Below, piece after piece: positions 24,688-37,244 of a stretch of 64,000 nucleotides of DNA. The notes below the pieces were generated by a model, which ran no database searches, had not been told where the DNA came from, and saw nothing but the letters and a program-made list of their open reading frames with translations. Within the stretch, counting starts at the first letter, position 1. Each line of letters opens with the position of its first letter. Made by a program: the position numbers and the translations under genes. This stretch comes from Gnetum montanum (Eukaryota > Streptophyta > Gnetopsida > Gnetales > Gnetaceae), in contig MNCI01005936.1 of NCBI GenBank assembly GCA_015680685.1, positions 355,150 to 419,149 on the forward strand. The letters run 5' to 3'.

Positions 24688-25708
24688 ATCTATGTTTATG
24701 TTGCTATGGCATCAAATAAACAAGGAAGAAAGACACTAATTCATTTGTAGAAAATCTAAAAGAAACCATTAATGTTACAATTTCTTTCTTATATGTTCTT
24801 TTTGAATTAATGTAGAAAATGAAGATGTAGGTAAGAATAATCTATAAAGATTCAATCTATCAAATATTCACACTTTTCATTATAAAAGATACTGTTTCCA
24901 CACAATTTGAGACGTTATGTCTCCACCTTTGAAAAATTGATGATTGGAATCTAACTATAATTTAAAACATATAGCTACTAATAAGCACAACCAAACTTTC
25001 CATTTTATAGATTTATAAGGTCATACCATAGAATAATCATCATTTTTATGGAGGATGACATTACCAAATGATTATTTGTAAACTTTATAAAATTGTTCCA
25101 AATCATCCTAGTTTGATTGTGATGTAACATAACATGATTTATGAGCTATAGATTATTATATCCAAATTTATACATTTGGTCACCATAATGAGAAATATTC
25201 TTATGATATTCACTTATGAAAAGATAATTTCATCTTAATTTATTAAGAAAAATAACAATATTTAATGATAGGGTTACTTTCTTCGATATGATTTCACTTC
25301 CTTATTCATTTTGTTAACAATGAGTATAATTTGCCTTAGAATATTATGCTAGACAAAAAACTTCATTACATATGCCTCTTCAAAATGCACTAGCATTTAC
25401 AATGATAGGAAAATAAAATAGAGGCATGTATCTATATAGATACTTATGCTTTATAACTTGAACCTAATCTTTGTTGTTATTATTGAAAATTTAAATGGAT
25501 AACTTAATTAATAAGGTTTGATTTAATTCCTTTCCTTTGCAATGTATTTTTCAATCAATCATATCACATATCTAGTTAAGCTTTTATACCTTTATAACTT
25601 AGTTTAAGTTATTGTATCTTAAGGGAAATGCAAGCTATTGATGATTTTCCAATTCTAGAAGTTTGGAAACATAATAATCTTTCATAGAGGTGTCAAGTTC
25701 ATGTGATG
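23341..25708. other. AT-rich stretch, nothing recognised
   Basis: I see no coding region and no family I can name. The only local feature near the start is a palindrome-like GGTTATAAAAGCTATAACC at about 23394. A poly-T run sits near 24536. Confidence 0.5.
24654..24682. repeat. (AC)n microsatellite, about 14 units
   Basis: A pure AC dinucleotide run. Confidence 0.95.
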
Positions 25709-26862
25709 TTGGTGCAAATCAAAGGATGTATGGAGCAAGTTCACTCCACAATTAAATTATCTTCAACACATTGACTCTAGATATTATGTAAAGAAAAATT
25801 TATTTGCTAGAAAAATAATAAAACTAGGTATCTTCAATTAAATTATTTGAAGATTACAATAGGCTTCACATAACCCACAAGCATCTATAAACTTGTCACA
25901 CTTAAACAACATTATAGAGCATGAGGCTCTACAATCACACAATGGTTGTTCTTAATGCAAGACACAACTAAGAAAAATCTCTCCCACAACACAAGATTGA
26001 GATCTTAACTCACAAGTGAGATATAAGAGAATATAACACATAGATTAACACACCACAAGCTAATCTTGGAGTTGTACTCACCTATTGCACTTACCCAGTG
26101 TGCTCACCCAATCTCTCCTGCCTAGTTCTCCTTGCATACAAGCTCTCCTCCTCTCTCATCGATGAAGGCATACATAATTATATAGATTTAAAACCCTAGG
26201 AAGCTATCTATTTTCCTTCCTAGATTTTTCCCACATAGATCTAGAGTTGTTTGGATGTTTCCTAATCAAAATGCCATGTCAAATATTTTCTTCTTCACCG
26301 GCATAGACATCTCTTGTTTCATGTAGACATCTTTTTTGAGAACTCTATTCACTAGAGAGATGGCTACTATTTTTAGAGATGTATTCTCTAGACTGGAGAT
26401 GTCTACACTTCATGGGAGACGTCTATCTTTCTAGGGAGATGTCTTCTATGAAATCCCTACTCTCGGGAGAGATGTCTACTATTTTTGGAAGACGTACTCT
26501 ATGGACTAGAGACTTCTTTAATTTAGGAAAGAACCCTTTGGAAAGATGTTTTTCTATTTGAAAAGACGTTTATCTTGAAGGTACCAAAAATAAAAATGCA
26601 TTTTTTGATTTTAGAAGCCTCTGGATGCCTTCCAAAAAGTCCCCATAGACCTTGGAACCTCCTAAAATCATCAAAATAAGCCAAAAACACATCCAAACAT
26701 GCCGAAACATCCAAGAATCTTCATCATAAAAATCAATAGAAAAACACACATAAAACTAGGACACACACATCTAGGTCTTCTCTAGGCATGAAAACTTGTA
26801 AAAACAACTTGTAGGACAAGCACAAGGGAATCGAAAGAGGTGTTCCTACACCAATGTAAGTG
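25709..26862. repeat. possible solo LTR with AGAYGTCT-type motif array
   Basis: The ends TTGGTG...CACCAA are inverted repeats about 1.15 kb apart. Inside, 26300-26570 carries about ten variants of AGAYGTCT, and AGACGTCT itself is palindromic. I found no clear target duplication, so both the solo-LTR reading and the ends are tentative. ORFs through the repeated motif are by-products. Confidence 0.35.
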
Positions 26863-27371
26863 ATTTAATACATGAAATACTAGTTCTCTCTTATTTAATT
26901 AAGACCCTTAGGATTCTAAAATATTTTGACCATTGATATGCATAATGGAAGATAAAATAATGAAGGATTCATCTAGCTTGGTTAATATTGGGTCGTTACC
27001 TATAAAATGAGGTATTAGCTTGGGGTAAGAGTCTATACTTAGTAAACCTCAATCATAGGTTCAATTACATTGGACAACACTAAGTTATAAATTTAAATAA
27101 AATTCTCTAAAAAAGGAAGAATGAAATTGGTTTCATAAATCCAAAGATGTAAATAAAAATTTTGGTTTTACTTCAAGTTTTATAATATCTTGAATATGGT
27201 ATTATTTAGAAATTTAATTATCTTTTTATATCTACATATGACCTATATGAATTGAATTCACTTGATCATAAACTAGGGCTATTTAATATATTACATATTT
27301 TTAATATATAAGGTTACCATTAAAAGCTAACCAATAGATTTAGTAACAAGGTTGGTATTGTAAAGTAACAT
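26863..27371. other. AT-rich spacer, nothing recognised
   Basis: About 500 bp between the possible solo LTR and the first LTR of the minus-strand array. No coding potential or known repeat seen. Confidence 0.5.
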
Positions 27372-28180
27372 TGATGAGCAGCGAGGTACTCTTACATCCA
27401 ACCATACGAATCACAAGTATTCACACATGATCTAGTCAAATTCTGTGGATGGGACTAGTTGTGGCACCTAGATCGCTATGCCTTGATTGTAGTTCGCTAT
27501 CTTCCCACTTGGACTAGTGGTAGCTTTGTCATATATGATTTAGTCCAGAGTGAAGCATATGATTTTTATTATTTTATATTTTATTTTTCTATGATTAACA
27601 ATAGGTTGAAATTCAATTTATAATCAATTCAACTAATCTAATTACTAATTAATAATCAACTACCCAAACATAACACTCTTGGGTTACCAAACGTTAAGTG
27701 TTGCTAGGATTACCAAGCATCATGCGCATGCTTGAAGTGGTCATACTTATGTGCTTAATTAATATGCATGGAAATGTAAATATCAACTAAGTACATGAAA
27801 GGTAAATTACATGGAAAGTAAGTCTAATCTAAGTCAAAGTGCTGCAATGAATAAGAATCAATCTCAATATTATTGTCATTTATGGAATGTGTCTAGTTAC
27901 ATTACCAATTGAATAAGACTCTATAAAATTGACTTAGATTCACTCTATGGGCACTCATTGACTATTCTTTAAGATTATGGAATAAAACTACAACATTTTG
28001 GATACTCTATTAAAAAAACCTATGCAAACCTTCTTCCAAACTATGTGCCCAAGCACTATATTTATAGGTTGGTATATATGCCATGATATCAGATATGTGA
28101 CATTTCATCTTAACCACTGATATTGGGTATCTAATATTGAGGCTCCAATATTAGATATTCGATATTAGAGCCAAAACAAT
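27372..28180 (-). repeat. LTR joined directly to the next LTR
   Basis: Starts TGATGAGCAGCGAGG (the reverse complement of the LTR 3' end) and ends ...GAGCCAAAACAAT. It lacks the first ~10 bases of the LTR (TGATGAGTCA on the minus strand). The next LTR follows with no internal sequence. TATA-type TATATTTATAGG at about 28059. Confidence 0.8.
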
Positions 28181-28964
28181 TGATGAGTGGTGAGGTAACC
28201 CTCTGCTCAACTATATGAATCACAAGCATTCACACATGATCTAGTCAAATTCCATGGATGGGACAAATTGTGGTATCTAGATTGTTATGCTCTGATCATT
28301 GTTCATTGTCTTCCCACTAGGACTAGCGGTAGCTTTGTCACATATGGTTTAGTCCAAAGTGAGGCATATGATGTTTATTATTTTATGTTTTATAAATTTG
28401 ATCACCTACAACAAGAATGAACGGTAAAGTAATTGAAGATCTAATTCATATACTACTTAGCTAGCCTAACACAAGTAACCATCCCACTTTCTAGGCTACC
28501 AAATGTTAAACGTTGCTGGGTTACCAAGTACTATATGTATACTTGAAGTAGTTGTGCTTGTGTTCATTAAAGACTGGAAATTAATTACTTAATTAATGTA
28601 CATTAAAGTAAAGTGCATGAAAGTAAAGTGCATTATAGAAAACATTAATCTATTCTCAGTGCTACAGTGATTATCAAAATAGTTCATCTTTATTCCCATC
28701 ACACTACTGCCCTTAGGTACATCAGTGTTCAAACAAGATCTATACACACCTAGACTCCTTCTACGGGCACTTACAAAATATCCTAACTATGAAGAGAATA
28801 AATTGTAAGAGCTTCTCTACTCTGACTAAAAACTAACAAAAACTCATGCCAAATCAGGAGCCCAAGCACTATATTTATAAGCCAACATATACCCCTCGAT
28901 GTTGGATATTTGATGTCGCATCTAGACCTTGATGTTGGAGTAGACAAAGAAATGTGTTTCATCA
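28181..28964 (-). repeat. 3' LTR of element 4
   Basis: Begins TGATGAGTGGTGAGG and ends TTTCATCA. It is followed on the right by the reverse-complemented polypurine tract, which marks it as the 3' LTR of a minus-strand element. The expected TGATGAGTCATG start is lost or shifted. Confidence 0.8.
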
Positions 28965-28977
28965 TACCCCCATGACT
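28965..28977 (-). promoter_or_regulatory. 3' polypurine tract, element 4
   Basis: AAGTCATGGGGGTA on the minus strand directly abuts the 3' LTR. It is the presumed plus-strand priming site and shares its core with the tracts at 45251-45263, 57664 and 62013. Confidence 0.75.
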
Positions 28978-29660
28978 TAATGAAAACTCATCCTTGAGTG
29001 TAGAAGAGGAGGAAAAACTTCTTTACAAAATATTAGGTAGGTATGGCATTATTGATTGACATACAAATTGACTCAAATGGAACAATAAACTCTAAGTGCT
29101 TAAGTGTATAGAGATACAATCTTTACAAAATTGGGTGTCCATGAGAAGAGAAGGAAACACCTTGGATAACACTAACATCCAACACTTCTTGGTAGTTGAA
29201 GAGTGAGGGAGAAGATCTAATGATCATGAATGGTCCTCATCGTGTGGTACTTGCTGCATCATCCTTGGTGAAAATAGTCCAACTTCTAGTCCATGCTTCC
29301 CACTACAATCATAATAGAATCATGAATTAGTATGCAATGTGTAATGCATAGCTATTAAATTCCTTGTCTCATTAGTGGTTACATGGCTAGGTTATGATTC
29401 TGTTAGATTGATTCCTTTAATCATGTTAGCGGGAAGGTTGACAAATAGGGTAAAATAGATAAGTGGTCCATTGCATTTGAAAAAGATCAACATAGAAAAA
29501 TATTTGAAGAGGTTATAATAATTTACAATAATAAAAAGAAAAGTTTACTAAAAAAATGTTATGAAGATGTGCACAATTGGATTTCATTGATGGGTAAACA
29601 AAAGGATTTGATTGTAAGAGTGTCTAAGGGTAAAGAACTTAACTAACCCAACCAAAAGAT

Positions 29661-29711
29661 ATGCAAGTGGGTCATCTCCAAAGTAGGCACAGGAATTTTA
29701 TGCCCTTGCAT
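29661..29711 (-). other. conserved ~51-bp inverted-repeat block, element 4
   Basis: Minus-strand sense ATGCAAG...CTTGCAT, exactly 51 bp, with the GGGCAT and CCCACTTGCAT ends as in elements 1 and 2. Lies about 700 bp before the 3' LTR. Confidence 0.6.
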
Positions 29712-29987
29712 AACTTCAAACCAAAGAGTTCGTGGGCTCCTTGGATGATTAATGGTTATGAAAGGTTAAGTACAAAAACCCAAAAGAAACTACCTAAGAA
29801 TGTTGACACATCAAACTAGGATATCGAACAAGAACATGAAACTAGTAGTGAGGTGAGACATGGAAAGAATAAATGGATGAGAGAGTGTGTGTGGAATGGA
29901 GTTCCTGATTAAGGTCACATTGAGTCCCTTGTGGATTTTATGGTTAAATGACTTGATAAGGTCCATCATTAGTCCAGAACAAAACCA

Positions 29988-30194
29988 NNNNNNNNNNNNN
30001 NNNNNNNNNNNNNNNNNNNNNNNNNNNNNNNNNNNNNNNNNNNNNNNNNNNNNNNNNNNNNNNNNNNNNNNNNNNNNNNNNNNNNNNNNNNNNNNNNNNN
30101 NNNNNNNNNNNNNNNNNNNNNNNNNNNNNNNNNNNNNNNNNNNNNNNNNNNNNNNNNNNNNNNNNNNNNNNNNNNNNNNNNNNNNNNNNNNNNN
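29988..30194. other. assembly gap (207 N)
   Basis: It lies next to the TGGTTTTGTTCTGGACTAAT block, the same relative place where the element 2 gap ends. The matching stretch in element 7 (63010-63110) contains a short poly-C run. Confidence 0.99.
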
Positions 30195-30719
30195 TTTTTT
30201 TTGAAATGGAAACCACACCATCCAAAGATGTATGTGTGTATTTTGTCTAAGGGATGTGCTTGAATTCCCATCATTTTTTTTTGAAATGGGAACCACACCA
30301 TGCAAAGATGTATTCAACTTTTTTTATTGGTCGACATGAAATAGTAAGAAGTCCATGAAAACACACATGTGTCCAAGCAAATAGAAAGGTACAAAGAATA
30401 CCAGAATCCCCTTGAAGTCACACCCTATTTAAACCTTTGAATCCTTTCCAATTACGAAAACTACCAAAGTCACAAGTTTGTTAAAGTTTCATTAATGAAA
30501 AAGGGACTGCATGTTTCTAGAAGAATGAAAACCATAGAGTTTGTGGGATGGGTGGATGTTGTGGACTCACTGCCTATTGCATGAAAAAGAACCATGTCCT
30601 AATGGTCAGTAACAAAATTCAAAGCCAAAATCTAGACACCAACAATCAAATAAAAAAATATTACATACCACCATCAAATAACGCATTACCACTGTACCTA
30701 GCACTTATTAATAGAAAGT

Positions 30720-30950
30720 TAGAAAATCACACCAAAATAGAATAAAAGAAAATATAAAAGAAAGTGTAAAATTTTCAAGAAATAGCAAATGTACTAATGA
30801 TGGTGTAAAACATAAATTAGAAAAGATTAATAACATGAAAATAAGAAGATGTAAAATAAAGAATGTGTAAAACAAAAAATATGTAAAATAAAAATATGAA
30901 AACCACCTAGGAATCCTAAAGATTAGAATGGATAGTGAACCCCATAACTA
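30720..30950 (-). other. AT-rich block and internal purine motif, element 4
   Basis: Repeats of TTTTATTTTACA-like units in the minus-strand sense correspond to 43200-43445 of element 3. On their right side, TAGTTATGGGGT (30939-30950) is the counterpart of the internal polypurine-like motif of elements 1 and 3. Confidence 0.4.
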
Positions 30951-31689
30951 AACATTTGGCCATGACAAGGATTAATAAGTGGTTAAATAGATCCATGCAT
31001 GTATGAAACATTCATAACTATCCATGCCCTAGCCACTAGGTGTCTATTGGTGGTGTGGTGGTTGGGTAGAAAAATTGTTGGTCACACACTTGATTGTTAC
31101 AGGTACGGTGGGTCAAGGTATGAGGTGTGTTATTATTATGGATGTCTGGCCCATGATTTCACCCTTGATCATGATATGGTATGCGTGGATTTTTTTATCT
31201 TCTCAAACTATTAGATTCATTAGTTGGATGTGGGATTGGAGTACAGACAGATGGTGGCCCTTGTGTATGGTCAGAGAACATTAGTTGAGATAAGGAAGGT
31301 GATGGACTAGGTTGGCCTTGTGCTAGCTCGAATGATGTGGTAGTTCCATGTATGGTTTGCCTCAACTCATGACCTTTTTTTTATAAGGGACATTTCCAAA
31401 GTTGAAATTGGAACCCACTGGTGTCAGTGTGCCTTTGTACATTTGTAGCACAAGTGGCATTCATTGGTTGATATTGTGGTGCTAGACCTTCTTGAATTAT
31501 TGGTGATGATGTATAAGAAGGTGGATTATGATTATATCAGGGGTAAGTTGGATGGTAAGAGGCATGAGGTGGTGATCCTTTAGGTGATGTCATGTATTGA
31601 TGGTACTTGGGAAAGTGGTAGTGATGATTTGAAGTGGAGGATGTAGAAATAATTGGAGAAACAGGGTGTTGAACATAATATCTGTGAAG

Positions 31690-33440
31690 TTTTAGTGGGT
31701 AGGAAGGATAGGGCTGATTTGGTGGTGGCCTTTCCCATGACTATGGTTGTTGCCACTACAGTTGATAACTATGTTGAGATTGGTAACAAGTCCCCCTAGG
31801 ATGGTATGATCAATTATGGGACTGTCTATAATTACCTTGTGGGAGAGGAAGTCTCCCAGGCATATGCTTTTGCACAAACTTTTGATTTAAGGCACCTACC
31901 CAATACTCCTATAAATGCAACAATATGGGGCATTCATTCTTTGGCTAGTCATATATGCATAGGTTGCATACATCATATTTGTTTGTGGTTAAGTCTTTAG
32001 CCTCACTTTTATCAACCACTTTTCCCATTTGCTGAAAAGTTTTCCTAGATATTTCTTAGTTTTGTATCCTTTGTTTATTGTGATCACTTGGCATGTGTTG
32101 CATGATCTTCTTCATGATTTTCCCAATAAGAGTTGTGAAATTCTCATCTATCCATTTAGACATCCTATTAGACTTTGCTTCTAAATCATCAATAGACTCC
32201 TTTATCGACAAAGTTTGTTATGGAATCACCTTGTCAAAAGTAGTTTCATTTTCCTTACCATAAATTTGGACCTCATTTGGTTGAAGGGTTTGATCCCATT
32301 GATGTTTCTCAACATTCTCCCACTTACACATCTTTCCTTCTTCTTTTTCCACATGCTCTATTATATCTTTGATCTGATGGACTTGAAGCTCATATAATTG
32401 CCCTAGGGCATACATCCCAAGGGTCACCCTTGTTTCATTACAAAGCCCATCTATGATGTGGTAAAGTTGCTCTTCCTTGGAGAAACCATGGCTTGGACAT
32501 CAATTCAGTAAGGCATAATATCTATCTAAGGCCATGTTTAAGGGTTCATGTTGTTCTTGCTTCCATTCTTGGATCTATCTCCTTAGGTTGGATGCCCTCG
32601 AATAAGGATGGTATTTCTTGTTAAAAAGTTCCATCATTGTAGACCATCATCGGATTGAATTTAGTCTCAACGATCTATACCACACATCATCTCTATCAAT
32701 TAGTGTCCTAGGAAAGAGCTTAAGCTTTTGCTACCCACTTTCAATGTTGTAGAAAGCACAAGCATCATGGAAGGCTTGTAAATGATGTTGTGGATTTGAA
32801 TCATAGCCTCCTACAAATTTAGAGATATTATTCATGTCAAGCTTAGGTAGAAAACCAGTATTATGATGCCTATGTGATATCTTTACTACCTCTATGATCT
32901 ACAATAGGCTCTTAGTGGCCAACAATGGTTCATCATCATTAAACAAATTGTGAGTGGAATGTCTATCTCTATACGTTTAATCATGATGATGCTATCTTTG
33001 ACCTTTCTTGTGGGTTTGATTCTAATTTTTAATCTAACCCTTTAGTGGAGCTCTATCTCTATACCTACGTTCATCTTCCTTAGAACTAGATGTTGAAGGA
33101 AAAGAGAAAGATGAGGAACTAGAAGAATTGCCATGGCTTCTATGGTGTTATTTGGGGTCCTTTAATTTATTGTTTCTTGGTTTTGAGGAGATCTTAGACT
33201 GTGAGGCATTCCCTAGTCTAGGACCTATGTCATCTCCTCTAAGATTGTCTACCTTACGTGAATCTAGTCTTTGAGTGTCGTTAGGGTGGTCATGGTCATT
33301 AGAAATCCCTGCATAAGGTTGATCACTTCAATCTTCATCATCATATATCTTGTTAGTTCTCCAATGAATATGTTTGATATATCATGCATTATCATTGCCA
33401 TGTGGAAGATACATTGTTCTTAGTTTATGGTGTGTATGAT
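31690..33440 (-). pseudogene. gag remnant of element 4
   Basis: Decayed gag in the minus-strand sense. It includes RYRDRAP near 33050, the gag core block (equivalent to MNNIP...FQDA) near 32830-32720, and MYALGQLYELQVHQIKD followed by EKEEGKMCKWENVEK (about 32300-32427). The zinc-knuckle area is near 31920. Stops and frameshifts throughout. Protease sequence does not follow. Confidence 0.7.
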
Positions 33441-33521
33441 TTAGTACTTTCTGAAAGATATATTTTTAAGATCTTTTACAGTGATCTTGTGTAATATAAC
33501 TAATCTAGATAACTAGCACCA

Positions 33522-33539
33522 TCCCTAGCAATGACACCA
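33522..33539 (-). promoter_or_regulatory. tRNA-Asp type primer-binding site, element 4
   Basis: Minus-strand sense TGGTGTCATTGCTAGGGA, adjacent to the LTR end at 33541. It is a decayed TGGCGCCGTTGCCGGGGA. Confidence 0.75.
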
Positions 33540-33540
33540 A

Positions 33541-34293
33541 TGATGAGTGATGAGGCACCCTTACATTCAACCATATGAATCACAAGCATTCACACATGAT
33601 TTGATCAATTTCTGTGGATGGGACTAGTTGTGATATCTAGATTGTCATGCTCTAATCATTGTTCGCTATCTTTCCACTTGGACTAGTGATATCTTTTTCA
33701 CATATGATTTCATCCAAAGTGAGGCATATGATGTTTATTATTTTATTTTTTATAAATTTGATCACTTATGAAAATAATGAAAGGTAAAGTAATTGAATAT
33801 CTAGTTCATCTACTGCCTAGCTAGCCTAACATAAGTAACCGTTCNGTTGTGTTACCAAGTACTATATGTATGCTCAAAGTAGTCATGCTTGTGTTCATTA
33901 ACAATTGTAAATTAATTACTTAATTAACATGCATTAGAGTAAAGTGCATGAAAGTAAAGCGCATTAAAGAAAACATTAATCTATTCTTAGTACTACAAGG
34001 ATTATCAAAAGAGTTCATCTTTATTCCTATCACACTTCTATGCTCAAGTACATCAGTGTTTGAACAAAGATCCATACACACTTAGACCTCTTCTGTGGGC
34101 ACTCAAAAAATATCCTGACTCTAGAGAGAGTAAACTGTAAGAGCTTTGCTACTCTAAATAAAATCTAATAGAAACCCATGCCAAATTAAGAGCCCAGGCA
34201 CTATATTTATAGGCCAACATATACCCCCCAATGTTGGATACTTGATGTCTAAGAAAATGAAGAAATGTGTTTCATCACAAATCATGACTCATA
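33541..34293 (-). repeat. LTR shared by elements 4 and 5
   Basis: It has a primer site on its left and a polypurine tract on its right. It is therefore both the 5' LTR of element 4 and the 3' LTR of element 5. A single N at 33845 replaces about 40 bp found in the LTR at 28181, so it is probably a contig join. Confidence 0.8.
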
Positions 34294-35266
34294 ATACCCC
34301 CACGATTAAATGAAAATTCATCCTTAAGTTAAACAAAATGAGGAACAAGTTCCTTATAAATTATTGGGAATGTATGGGATTATTGATTGATATGAAAACT
34401 ACTAATTGACTTTGATTGCCACATTGCAAAATTTTATTTGAGTGGATGCATATAAAATGGTAGAGTAACAAAAATACTAGACAAACATTGAAGATTACAA
34501 AATTTGTAGAGGTCTTCAAAAATTTGCTGAAGATGATTCTTTTTGTTGCCACTAGTAATGGCAGACTTCCAACCTTGATAGTTTTGTTGATGCTTCTTTG
34601 GTCATGTAGAAAATTCTTAAAAGGATGGATTAAAATTTCTTTTGATCATCTCATGAACCTAGAAAACATGTGATGCTTGAGTTGCTATCTTGCATATGCT
34701 ACGATTTATCCATGGGCATATCCTCTATTTTCCCTCTCTTGGCTTTTTTTTCCTGCCTGGAAAAAGACCTTCTTCCTTAGGAATTTCTTTTAGCATCACC
34801 AATAGTCACTAAAGAATCAACATTAGTTTTGGTAATTTTTGTTAATAATTAACCCTTTTCAGATCCCTTATTTTGCATTTAAGCACAAGGTGATGAATGA
34901 TAGCATACTATGCCCAAGGCTACGAGGTAACTAAAATCATCAAGCTATTTACATTATTTTGATCAATTACTATTAGTTACCATGATGTTCAAAAATAGAA
35001 TGTTAGAAAAATTTCAAAGAAAACATCCCTAGCCCCCATGACTAATAAGCGTAACTTTGAAAGCACATAAGTTTTTGAAAAACTGAAACCAAAGGTCTAA
35101 TTTAGAAGATGGTTAAGAAATATTAATGGATATGGAAATAGAATAGTAGGAAAATTAATGAAACAGATGAGAAGTAGTCGTAATAATCATGCATAAATTA
35201 AGAGAAACTATTACTGATGTTCTAGAAGATGTGAAGGTTAGTTCAAAGCCATGATCAACAAAAGTT

Positions 35267-35316
35267 ATGCAAGTGGGTCCTTCCCAAAGTAGGCTCCTAC
35301 AATAATTCCCTTGCAT
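35267..35316 (-). other. conserved ~51-bp inverted-repeat block, element 5
   Basis: Minus-strand sense ATGCAAGGG...CCCACTTGCAT, 50 bp, with the CTTTGGGAAGGACCCA core. Confidence 0.6.
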
Positions 35317-37244
35317 AACCACTTCTGTAAATGTCTATGGGCATCTAAGAAGTTAAATGTAGATCATGCCTTTGTTCCAAACAACCCAAAACTACCATGG
35401 TTAGGATGTTGCACTATACTACACAAAATCGAAAGGCTCATAATTGCATGCAGTAATGAGGTGAATAATGGGGTGAGAAGGGATTGCAAAGATCAGAATG
35501 TAAGGTACTTAACCATGTCCACAATAGGTTCTTATGAAAAGTATGATTAAAATGATCAACATACTCATTCATCCAAGTTCAAACCAAGTTCATACCATGA
35601 ACAATGACCTCACATTGATGTGTTTCATCCTACCAACTACCATGAGTTCACAACTACCTCAAAGAATAATCATTACTCCAAAAAGAGAAGAAAAGAGAAA
35701 AAGGAAGGAAGGGCCTTAGTTAGAGGGGTGCCTTCAGGCATGGCTAACATGTCTTTCTAGCTTCATAATTAGTGCTTGTAGCCCATTATTGTGTCTAAGG
35801 GGTGTTCTTTGAATTTCCATTATTGTTTATTATTTCTTTTATCTTTTTTATTTTTTTATTTTTATTTTTGTGTTTATGTTTTTTCTTTTTTGGATGGAAA
35901 CCACACCATGCAAAGATAGAGCTTTCTTTTTATTGGTTGATAGAGGAGTGATGATACATTCCAAGAGGAGTCATAAAGCACATGAAGGAAGTTAAGAAGA
36001 GAACCCAACAAGTCCCCTTGTAGTCATACCCTTTGCCATTCCCACTTGGTCACTTCCTCTTTCTTCAAGGTACAATGATCATTGATGAATTTTAGTTTCA
36101 TAAAAGAAGAACCAAATTTTTTCCATGAAAAAGACCTTTTATTCAAATAATTGGAGGGATGGATGAGGTGGTCTCACTGCTTTACACAATTACTTATCCA
36201 ATCATATTGATAGCATAACACAAAAACCCAACACATACCATTGACTTCTTCATCATGACTTGGCCATTTTATTAACAAAAACATGAAATACATTCATAAA
36301 ACATAAAGGGAATGACTCAAGAAAAGAGAAAAATATAAAAAAAGAAAAATATTAAGAAATAAAAAACATATAAAGAATCAAAAAATTCTAGAACTAATAA
36401 GTAAATTAGTTACTTCCATGAATCTTTGAAATAGTTTTATATTCTCATTTTTAAGCCACTAGGTATCTTTTTGTTTAGTGGCTACATCGTAGACTGAATT
36501 TTGCTTACAAACTTTCTCTTAAACATTATGGTGGATCAATATCAAGGTTGTGTTAATATTTTGAACTTCCAGCCCATAATTACATCCCTTATCATTATTG
36601 ATGATGCATGAATTCTTTTATTTTTCCACAATGATAGGTTTATTATTTATGTCTTGTGTTGGAGTGGTAATGGATGTTGGATTTTGTGTATCATTAGGAG
36701 ACATCATTTTTGTAAGAAAGGTTGTTGCATCATATTGGCCTTGTGCTAGTTTGGATGATGTGGTAGGTCCATGAGTGTTATGCTTCCACCTGGGGCCTTT
36801 CCTAAAGAAAGGACATTTCTAAGTTTGTGATGGGAACCTACTGGTATCGATATGTATATGCATATTTGCAACATAAGTGGCATTCATTTGATGTGGTTGC
36901 AGTACTAAACCTTCTTGTATTGTTGGTGGTGGCACATGAGGAGGTGGAGTATGAGGATATCAAGGGTGGGATGGATCATAAGAAGCACAAGGTGGTGATC
37001 CTTCAAGCAATGTCATTTGTTAATGGTACTTGGGAGAGTGATGGTAGTGATTTGAAGTAGAGGACGTAGAGCTAGATGAAGAAATAGGGTGTTGAACATA
37101 ATATCCATAGGGTTTCAGTTGATAGGAAGTGTAGGGCTAATATGATGGTGGCCTTCTCCATGACTATGAGTGTTGCCACTGTCGTTGATAACTATGTTGA
37201 GGCTGGTGTTAAGTCCCCCTAGGATAGTACGATTGGTTGTGGAA

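Larger units (their letters stand above)
28181..34293 (-). mobile_element. gypsy element 4, gag-only non-autonomous element
   Basis: In the minus-strand sense: 5' LTR 33541-34293, primer site 33522-33539, gag remnant 31690-33440, Pro-rich region, AT-rich block, internal purine motif, N gap, 51-bp block, polypurine tract 28965-28977, and 3' LTR 28181-28964. The internal region is only about 4.6 kb, and I find no protease, RT, RNase H or integrase. The 5' LTR is also the 3' LTR of element 5, so the two form a head-to-tail array. Confidence 0.8.

Noticed and set aside
29811-30317. Open frames of 93-168 codons on both strands
   Set aside because: Same cause: they run through the N gap at 29988-30194.
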